Of a stretch of DNA of 39,276 nt, positions 33,695 through 39,276 are shown piece by piece. Every line of letters starts with the position of its first letter. Position 1 is the first letter of the stretch. The translations under genes were made by a program, and so were the position numbers. Below the pieces are notes generated by a model, which was given only the letters and a program-made list of their open reading frames with translations, did no database searches and was not told where the DNA came from. The DNA is taken from NCBI GenBank assembly GCA_020200235.1, contig JAIVJC010000014.1:1-39276 (forward strand), in the 5' to 3' direction. The DNA comes from Acidobacteriota bacterium (GTDB taxonomy: Bacteria > Acidobacteriota > Blastocatellia > Pyrinomonadales > Pyrinomonadaceae).

Positions 33695-33834
33695 CAGGTT
33701 GCTTAGTCACCGCCATCTACAAGAGGCTCTGTCAATCGATCTAACACGCTCATTTTATCTGCGTTCTGCCGAATGCGCTAGAGTATCTAAAATTCCGTGC
33801 AGCGGGCCTTTACCGTCACACATCAGCCGCGCGC

Positions 33835-33920
33835 GCCTAACGCCCGGCATCACCCGCGCCCCAATTCAACTAACATGAGAGGCGCGCAGATGGGGCGTCG
33901 GGTGCATGCCGTTGTTGGGC
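33835..33920 (-). repeat. attC-like recombination site 1
   Basis: 86 bp bounded by GCCTAAC (33835-33841) and GTTGGGC (33914-33920). GGCATCACCCGCGCCCC near the left end pairs with GGGGCGTCGGGTGCATGCC near the right, with unpaired extra bases as in attC hairpins. It lies downstream of the minus-strand gene at 34038. Its outer arms are nearly identical to those of site 2. The rest of the 33695-34037 gap has no recognisable feature. Confidence 0.75.
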
Positions 33921-34037
33921 GGCGCGTTGAAGGCCCAATCGATTGTAATCACCATAACGTTTGATCTGGCACAGATCTTTCCGGCGCCCCCTCTCTGCCC
34001 GTGTTAGTGCCGGAATGCCCGCCCCCATTCACCGGGA

Positions 34038-35000
34038 TTAGCGCAGGCCCCCGTCACGGTGCCAGGGCTTCTTGAAACGCAGGAGGTTGGCAACGCTGCG
34101 CGTCGGGTTGAGGATCATGCGGCTGGTAATCTTCAGATAGAAGCTTCCCGAATTACGCTCAATCTTCCGGATGAGGTGCTCGTCCAAGGCGTCTTCCATC
34201 AACATCAGCGCGAAACCGGCTGTCGGCGTGATAACCAGGTCGACGTAGGTCTGTTTGCCGTGCAGGCCCACGTTACCGATGGACGCTTGACTGACGGGGC
34301 CGATCTCAAATTGCGTACTCCATGCGGCTGACCAGGCCAGGGCCTTCAGGCGGCTCTGCCAGTAAGCGCCCGACCTACCGAAGCGCCGGCTTGTGCCTCG
34401 CGGGTCGTTCTGAACTTGAATGAACCCGAGAAGTGAGCCCTGCATCGGGTGCGCAACGTAGTTCGTAAAAAAGCGCCCCCCGTCCTCCCACCCGTGCAGC
34501 GACTTGACCGAGCGGAGATAGTCTTTGAAGAAAGGGCCGTGTAGGTCGCGCCGAGTTTTCGGCTGTGTCATGGCATAGCCGTGCTGCACGCCGAGAAAGA
34601 ATAAAGATTGTTTGATCGCCGGCGACCAATGAAATTTCATGCCGCCCGCAGAGCCCTTGCCGGCTTCCCCCTGCAGATCTGCAGCCGTGCTATCGCGCGG
34701 GGGGGCAACCGCATCGTGCCCGTCACCGTGCGGTGTCAGAAAAGTCGTGGACGACGAGCAGTCAGGGCCGGTGTTTAACTGGCTTCCAGCGGGCTCGGGC
34801 GTCCGGCGTTGCGCAGCGCACGGTGTTCCCGTCCGCGCGACGGCCAAGAATGCAGGTACTCGTGCTCGGCTCTTTTCGCCCTCGGAGATCGAAGTTGGAG
34901 TGGTTGATGCGTCATCGCTTCTAACCGACTTATCCTGAGCTTCAGCGGCCACACCGGCCGCCGCAATTAGTGCCGCGCACAGCGCGAGGGACTGTTTCAC
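34038..35000 (-). CDS. Conserved-type hypothetical secreted or membrane protein (cassette gene)
   Basis: 320 residues from a GTG at 35000, chosen because it begins a signal peptide ('VKQSLALCAALIAAAGVAAEAQ') with GGGGGTAAG upstream; an ATG at 35048 lies inside the attC. Residues 25-110 are low-complexity. From about 115 on there is a compact domain: 'FHWSPAIKQSLFFLGVQHGYAM', 'FFKDYLRSVKSLHGWEDGGRFFTNYVAHPMQGSLLGFIQVQND', 'FEIGPVSQASIGNVGL', 'LNPTRSVANLLRFKKPWHRD'. I recall similar unnamed proteins in Acidobacteria, but no function. The conserved His/Asp/Tyr in the second segment could be functional. Confidence 0.65.
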   Translation of the reverse strand: MKQSLALCAALIAAAGVAAEAQDKSVRSDDASTTPTSISEGEKSRARVPAFLAVARTGTPCAAQRRTPEPAGSQLNTGPDCSSSTTFLTPHGDGHDAVAPPRDSTAADLQGEAGKGSAGGMKFHWSPAIKQSLFFLGVQHGYAMTQPKTRRDLHGPFFKDYLRSVKSLHGWEDGGRFFTNYVAHPMQGSLLGFIQVQNDPRGTSRRFGRSGAYWQSRLKALAWSAAWSTQFEIGPVSQASIGNVGLHGKQTYVDLVITPTAGFALMLMEDALDEHLIRKIERNSGSFYLKITSRMILNPTRSVANLLRFKKPWHRDGGLR

Positions 35001-35042
35001 CCTGATCTTACCCCCGATCGCTCGACGATTTATTACCCGGCA

Positions 35043-35144
35043 GCCCAACGCCCGGCATCACCCGCCGCGCACGCAACCTGATGAGCGGCAAGTTCACGAT
35101 GACATCCAAGCTGATTCGCGGTCGGGTGCATGCCGTTGTTAGAT
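35043..35144 (-). repeat. attC-like recombination site 2
   Basis: 102 bp bounded by GCCCAAC (35043-35049) and GTTAGAT (35138-35144). GGCATCACCCGCCGCG pairs with CGCGGTCGGGTGCATGCC, leaving two extrahelical bases. It lies upstream of the 34038 gene and downstream of the VOC gene, from which an IS30-type element now separates it. Confidence 0.75.
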
Positions 35145-35159
35145 TGCGCGGATTCATAT

Positions 35160-36216
35160 ACTAACTGCAACACACTTCCCTCAAGTGGAGGTGACCCAGG
35201 ATACTGACGAAGATTCTCGACTACCAGGAAAAGGATATTCGCCATGAGCTATCACCAGATCACCCCCGCAGAGAGGTATATGCTCGCCGCCCTGAGAAGG
35301 CAAGGCTACAACCAGTCGCAGATCGCACGCGCGCTCGGCCGCCACCGCTGCTCCACCGTCTGCCGCGAACTTCGCCGCAACAGCACCCGCTCGGACGGCC
35401 GCTCCCGCGCTACTACGGTCCAGGAAAGAACGAACGGCCGCCGCTCCCGCTCGCGCCGCAACCAGCGCTTCACCGCCCGGGACTTCGCACTCGTCGAAGA
35501 GCTGCTGTGCCGGCAGTGGAGCCCCGCGCAAGTGGCCGGGCAGCTACGCCGAACAGGGCGGCTCGCCATCAGTCACGAGACCACCTACCGCCGCGTCTGG
35601 CGGGACAAGCGCGAGGGCGGGACACTCCACACCCACCTGCGCGGCGCTCGCAAGAGGCGGCGTAAGCGCGACCGCAGATACGACAGCCGCGGCCGTCTCG
35701 CCGGCAAGCGCATCATCTCTGAACGCCCCTCAGCAGTGGAGATGCGCCAGGAGATGGGGCACCGGGAGGCCGACACCGTAATGGGCTCAGGCCGCAAGGA
35801 CTGCGTTGTGACACTGGTCGAGCGCAAGACCGGCTGACTCTTCATCGGCAAGCCGGAGGATCGCACTACGGCGTCACTGAATCGACGCGTCATCGGGATC
35901 ATCCGGCGACATCAAGGGGCGTTCGAGACCGTGACGGCTGACAACGGGACCGAGTGCCACGACTACCGACGCATCGAAGCGCGCACGAAGGCGCTCTTTT
36001 ACTTCGCCAGGCCGTACCACTCGTGGGAGCGCGGCAGCAACGAGAACGCCAACGGCCTCATCCGCCAGTACCTGCCGAAGGGCGTGAGCATGGCCGGCTT
36101 AACTCAGCACCAATGTAACGCCATCGCTAGAAAGCTCAACACGCGGCCCCGGAAGCGGCTCGGCTTCCGGACGCCGCTCGAATGCTATAACGAGTCCTAG
36201 TCAGTGTTGCACTTCA
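35160..36216 (+). mobile_element. IS30-family insertion sequence
   Basis: About 1.05 kb containing one transposase frame. Short inverted ends TGCAACAC (35166-35173) and GTGTTGCA (36204-36211) flank it; the exact boundaries and target duplication are not certain. It is inserted between the VOC cassette gene and its attC site. Confidence 0.7.
35244..36200 (+). pseudogene. IS30-family transposase with in-frame TGA
   Basis: 318 codons in one frame, interrupted by TGA at 35835-35837 (codon 198). The N-terminal helix-turn-helix reads 'ITPAERYMLAALRRQGYNQSQIARALGRHRCSTVCRELRRN'. The DDE catalytic residues are recognisable: 'HREADTVMGSG', 'VTADNGTECHDY' and 'GSNENANGLIRQYLPKG'. The stop falls in 'VERKTG-[TGA]-LFIGK', where IS30 transposases have a Tyr, Arg or Phe, not Cys, so this is an ordinary nonsense mutation and the copy is probably dead. 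Confidence 0.85.
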
Positions 36217-36245
36217 AACTTGATGTCAGGCGGCCCGCGACGTAG

Positions 36246-36827
36246 CTAACTGCCTTGCGGCATGCCGATTCGCGCCAATGCCTCTGCCTGCGTACCCTGA
36301 TGATACAGCCTTGCGAGTTCGTCAGGGTCGAAGTCGTAGCCGAAGGGCGGCCTGCCGATTTCCGCCATCTCTTCCCCCCTGACGAAAGCACTACACTCAT
36401 CTTTAGTGGGGAAATTATCTACGCTCAACTCCACCTCGTTGCCGTCCGGGTCATGGTAGTAGAGCGAGGTCGTGAACCTGTGATTCAATTGTGCGAACGG
36501 CATGATGCCCTCAGCCTTAAGGCGCTCGTAGGTCTCGATCAGATCACCGAAGCTCGCCAATCCGTAGCCCACATGATCGACCCCGGCTGCGGTCGCGGGC
36601 TTTTCCACGGTCTCCGGGTCTTCAAAAATCACCAGCCGGTGGTGTTCTTCGTCGAAGGTCATGAAGGCGAGGAATTCGTTCTCATGCTGAACCCTCGCCC
36701 GGAAGACGGCCGCGTACCACTGAATCATCTCCCTGAAGCGTCGCGCGCGGATGCCGTAGTGCGAGATGTAAACGGACTTTGCACCTGCGCCTGCCGAGTT
36801 ACTTTCGAGTGGTTTCGCATGACTCAT
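36246..36827 (-). CDS. VOC-family (glyoxalase/extradiol dioxygenase-like) protein (cassette gene)
   Basis: 193 residues with a very strong GGAGGAGGAG ribosome binding site. A single VOC module pair is seen: 'YISHYGIRARRFREMIQWYAAVF' (first metal His), 'GVDHVGYGLASFGDLIETYERLKAEGI' (second His) and 'YYHDPDGNEVELSVD' (Glu ligand). This is the 2-His-1-Glu pattern of type I extradiol dioxygenases and relatives. The C-terminal tail 'FDPDELARLYHQGTQAEAL' is seen in several dioxygenase-like VOC proteins. The substrate is unknown. Located between two attC-like sites in the cassette array. Confidence 0.85.
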   Translation of the reverse strand: MSHAKPLESNSAGAGAKSVYISHYGIRARRFREMIQWYAAVFRARVQHENEFLAFMTFDEEHHRLVIFEDPETVEKPATAAGVDHVGYGLASFGDLIETYERLKAEGIMPFAQLNHRFTTSLYYHDPDGNEVELSVDNFPTKDECSAFVRGEEMAEIGRPPFGYDFDPDELARLYHQGTQAEALARIGMPQGS

Positions 36828-36864
36828 GAAGTTCTCCTCCTCCGAAGATTCAATTAGGTCGGCC

Positions 36865-36951
36865 GCCTAACGCTGGAGATAACCGGCGCGCTGAGCCGAT
36901 GATTGATAAAAGGCCAGCTAATTGCGCGTCCGGTTGAGCGACTTGTTAGGT
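36865..36951 (-). repeat. attC-like recombination site 3
   Basis: 87 bp bounded by GCCTAAC (36865-36871) and GTTAGGT (36945-36951). AACCGGCGCGC pairs with GCGCGTCCGGTT, with one extra base, and outer segments GCTGGAG/GAGCGAC are partly complementary. It lies downstream of the minus-strand gene at 36993. Confidence 0.75.
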
Positions 36952-36992
36952 GCGGCGTTCGCATCAACCAAGAACCTATCATCAGAGTAACT

Positions 36993-37721
36993 TCACTTTA
37001 GTTTCGGGACTGTTACTCTTTGCCCCTCCTGATTGATGATTAGCTTTGTCACCCGTCCCGTGTCATCTCGGACAAAGACGAACTGTGCGGTAAATCCCTT
37101 GATGAAAAATTCAATTTCCGATTCGGGCAACAACTCCATCTTCGGCTGTCCGGTTGTTTGGCTCATCAGTTTGTCGCCCTCCTTAGTAACGCTAAAGATG
37201 ACGTTCGGGGCAACCTCATATTGACCGACGTAAGCGTCGTAGAATTTAGAATCTAAACTGATCGCCTTGCGTGCGGTAGGAATCCGACTGTAATGCCGGG
37301 AGACAACCTGCCAACGCCCCCCGCGCTTCAAGAGAGTGTCGGTGAAGCGTGATTGAAAACTCAGATTGTCCTGAACCTTAGAAACAATGCGCCCCGTGAC
37401 AACAGCCGCATTTCCATAAACGCGCACTTGCATATCTTCGTTAGTGAGAGATGCTTTGACAGAAGCAGGCGGAGCTTGAATGAGTGCTTTCTCTTCGGCT
37501 TTAGTAGCAAACTTGCCGCTTTCATCCGTTCTGGTGAAATCATCGGCAACAATCCGGTCAAACGCCTGTTTGTCGCCGCGTAAATAAGAATTAAGCCACT
37601 CGTCTTCGAGCCGCTTTAATTCTTGCTCGACGTTACCTTGTGCGGAACCTTCGTTTTTCATTTGACCGGGAGCGAAAGAAAATATCGCGAATAAAATTAC
37701 GCCCGTAAAAACTAATTTCAT
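36993..37721 (-). CDS. Secreted NTF2-like (DUF4440) protein with C-terminal beta domain (cassette gene)
   Basis: 242 residues. Signal peptide ('LVFTGVILFAIFSFAPGQ'). An NTF2-like SnoaL/DUF4440 domain spans about 30-150 ('ELKRLEDEWLNSYLRGDKQAFDRIVADDF', 'RFTDTLLKRGGRWQVVSRHYSRI'). A C-terminal domain resembles DUF3471 ('YDAYVGQYEVAPNVIFSVTKEGDKLM'). Such domains bind small molecules or act as lids; no catalytic residues can be assigned. It sits between attC-like sites 3 and 4 and is more AT-rich than the chromosomal genes. Confidence 0.8.
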   Translation of the reverse strand: MKLVFTGVILFAIFSFAPGQMKNEGSAQGNVEQELKRLEDEWLNSYLRGDKQAFDRIVADDFTRTDESGKFATKAEEKALIQAPPASVKASLTNEDMQVRVYGNAAVVTGRIVSKVQDNLSFQSRFTDTLLKRGGRWQVVSRHYSRIPTARKAISLDSKFYDAYVGQYEVAPNVIFSVTKEGDKLMSQTTGQPKMELLPESEIEFFIKGFTAQFVFVRDDTGRVTKLIINQEGQRVTVPKLK

Positions 37722-37754
37722 ACTCTAGCTCCTTACACATTACAACCCGATAGC

Positions 37755-37861
37755 ACCTAACGCTGGCCTTCAGCTGCGGCGCGCGATCAGCATCCAGCCT
37801 GATTGAAAAGGTTACTTGAGAAACATGCTATCGCGCCGTCAGCTGCAAGGCTTTGTTATGC
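37755..37861 (-). repeat. attC-like recombination site 4
   Basis: 107 bp bounded by ACCTAAC (37755-37761) and GTTATGC (37855-37861). GCCTTCAGCTGCGGCGCGCGAT pairs with ATCGCGCCGTCAGCTGCAAGGC, leaving a few extrahelical bases, the clearest attC hairpin in the window. It lies downstream of the minus-strand gene at 37964. Confidence 0.8.
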
Positions 37862-37963
37862 GCCGCTCACCGATATACCGGATTTCGTTGGTTCAGGTGC
37901 GCACTAAACTCCTTAAAAGGAATTACAACGGTCCGAGCGCCATGATTGATTGGGCGGCCCACT

Positions 37964-38425
37964 TCATTGGCGCAAAACGTGCGTCTCCGTGCTGCCCGAC
38001 CCCGTGCCGCTCTTCTTGATGGCGAACACGTCACGGTTCGACGCGATCCCGAACTCGAACGTCACATCCGTTTCGTGAAGCGCCGTCCCGGTATGCAGCG
38101 AGAACTGCTGGTACTCGCTCGCCGCCGACAGCACGTGGATCTCCGTGCTGCCCGAATCCGTGCCGCTCTTCTTGATGGCGAACACGTCACGGTTCGACGC
38201 GATCCTGAACTCGAACGTCACATCCGTTTCGTGAAGCGCCGTCCCGGTATGCAGCGAGAACTGCTGGTACCCGCTCGCCGCCGAGAGCACGTGGATCTCC
38301 GTGCTGCCCGAATCCGTGCCGCTCTTCTTGATGGCGAACACGTCGCCGTTCGCGGCGACCCCGAACTCGAACGTCACATCCGTTTCGTGAAGCCCCGTAC
38401 CGGTCTGCAACGAGAACTGCTGGTA
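37964..38425 (-). repeat. Three tandem 156-bp coding repeats
   Basis: Period 156 bp (52 codons): units 38425-38270, 38269-38114 and 38113-37964 (the last slightly short), with very few differences. They encode 'YQQFSLHTGTALHETDVTFEF' and 'VFAIKKSGTDSGSTEIHVLS' in each copy. Confidence 0.95.
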
Positions 38426-39202
38426 CGGATTCGTCGGAACACCCACCCCAGGAAAGAAGAGGGGCTGGAAGAAGCACCACACTTGGGCACCTTTCGACTC
38501 GGTTACCACTGTCGTCTGTTCCGGATTTCCAATATTGAGGGACATTGTAACGGTGTCATCATCTGGATAGTTGGGGTCATAGATGCGAATCACCAGATCA
38601 TTACCATTCAAATCGTATCCATAGGCTAGGACTTGGTGGTTTTGACCCATTTGCATGGGATCTGATGACTTGATCCTGATTTGAGCAATCGGAGAAAGGC
38701 GGCCGTTATCGATATCTGTCTTGATCTGCTGCCATGCAACATTGACCATCATCCATGCTCTTCCGCGAGGGGCAAAGAGTGCATTGCTCGCTATCGTTTC
38801 GTGATCAGGCAAAGTCGGGTTCATTAGCCACATATACGATGCTGGCCCAGGGCCGAAAGGGGGAACAGGATAGAATACGAACATGGGAGCAAAGGGGAAC
38901 CCGAGATGGGGCGGGTTGGGAGGAGGAGGAGGAAGAAAGAGATTGAAGCTGCCATACAGTCTTGCCACTATGTAGTCAAACAAAGATCCTGATGAAGGAC
39001 TGGTCGTGTCAGGTGGTATGGGGATACCTGCTTCAAAGTAGTCGCGAGCGGCAAACACCATTCCGCCACACAGTCCATTACTGGCATCGCCAATAGGTAT
39101 CTGCGCAAGTCCCACGTTAATTGTTATATGGGGTACAGAGGGGAATGCGTTTGGAAAATGGAAGCCTGATGTGCTTGGCAAGAAACCCGATACATTTGGC
39201 AT
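37964..39202 (-). CDS. Papain-like-fold protein with three C-terminal 52-residue repeats (cassette gene)
   Basis: 412 residues with an AAGGGAG ribosome binding site 7 bases before the ATG. The N-terminal about 255 residues have a cysteine-peptidase-like arrangement: 'ASNGLCGGMVFAARDYFEAG' (Cys at the start of a helix), 'GQNHQVLAYGYDLNGND' (His) and 'IRIYDPNYPDDD' (Asp/Asn), as in C39/papain-type proteins. A Pro-rich stretch ('LPPPPPNPP') lies between. Residues about 260-412 are three near-identical repeats of the 'FAIKKSGT.SG.TE.HVLS' type, probably blades or lectin-like modules that bind a ligand. No signal peptide is seen. Protease activity is inferred from motif order only. Confidence 0.75.
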   Translation of the reverse strand: MPNVSGFLPSTSGFHFPNAFPSVPHITINVGLAQIPIGDASNGLCGGMVFAARDYFEAGIPIPPDTTSPSSGSLFDYIVARLYGSFNLFLPPPPPNPPHLGFPFAPMFVFYPVPPFGPGPASYMWLMNPTLPDHETIASNALFAPRGRAWMMVNVAWQQIKTDIDNGRLSPIAQIRIKSSDPMQMGQNHQVLAYGYDLNGNDLVIRIYDPNYPDDDTVTMSLNIGNPEQTTVVTESKGAQVWCFFQPLFFPGVGVPTNPYQQFSLQTGTGLHETDVTFEFGVAANGDVFAIKKSGTDSGSTEIHVLSAASGYQQFSLHTGTALHETDVTFEFRIASNRDVFAIKKSGTDSGSTEIHVLSAASEYQQFSLHTGTALHETDVTFEFGIASNRDVFAIKKSGTGSGSTETHVLRQ

Positions 39203-39276
39203 TTTTATCTCCCTTCGGTGCTGCTAATGTTAATGACTGCGCAAGTCTCGTTTCATTTGATATTCACAGGTACGTA

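Noticed and set aside
6013-37861. CRISPR array suspected from repeated short units
   Set aside because: Heptad elements are inverted arms with 7-bp units, and the attC sites are single palindromes; no regular repeat-spacer series is present.

Overview
The window is GC-rich and comes from a chemoheterotrophic bacterium, most likely an Acidobacteriota of the Blastocatellia type. That guess is inference. It rests on an Oar-like TonB receptor with an N-terminal carboxypeptidase-regulatory domain, TolB/TPR proteins with an N-terminal zinc ribbon, and an actinobacterial-type (group 1h) [NiFe] hydrogenase. No rRNA is present to confirm it.

Positions 1-8050 are mostly housekeeping: the end of a RodZ-like protein, guaB, a low-GC two-gene island (an unknown protein plus a PIN-domain nuclease), a secreted metallo-beta-lactamase-fold hydrolase, a lipid kinase, an AlaX-type alanyl-tRNA editing protein, a small unknown gene and tRNA-Ala(CGC).

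Positions 8200-30470 form a large locus for a high-affinity H2-oxidising [NiFe] hydrogenase. It starts with a peptide/nickel-type ABC substrate-binding protein. Facing it is an overlapping three-gene operon of hydrogenase maturation protease and two permeases. A forward block hypF-hypC-SIS isomerase-hypD-hypE makes and delivers the Fe(CN)2CO unit. Next comes a CooC-type nickel-chaperone ATPase interrupted by an in-frame TGA exactly at the first Cys of its CxC metal site, a strong candidate for selenocysteine. Four small single-TM proteins in an A-B-A'-B' arrangement lead into the small subunit hhyS. A hicB/hicA remnant and a large TonB-dependent receptor separate hhyS from the large subunit hhyL. 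After hhyL come a divergent protease-like protein, a NifU-Rieske-like protein with altered metal ligands, a winged-helix-like protein with a Cys/His tail, a DUF1440-like membrane protein and a frameshifted HxlR-type regulator. hypA and hypB are not seen here. A secreted TPR protein follows at 30540-32003.

Positions 32004-39202 look like an integron gene-cassette array read on the minus strand. Every minus-strand gene (a papain-like protein with tandem repeats, an NTF2-like secreted protein, a VOC protein, a conserved hypothetical, a TolB/TPR protein) is followed downstream by an attC-like imperfect palindrome with GTTRRRY/RYYYAAC ends. An IS30-family element with a nonsense codon has inserted between one gene and its attC. 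No integrase gene is in the window.

A family of intergenic hairpins built from degenerate 7-bp units recurs at 6012, 15013, 19663 and 27531. Three lie inside the hydrogenase locus.
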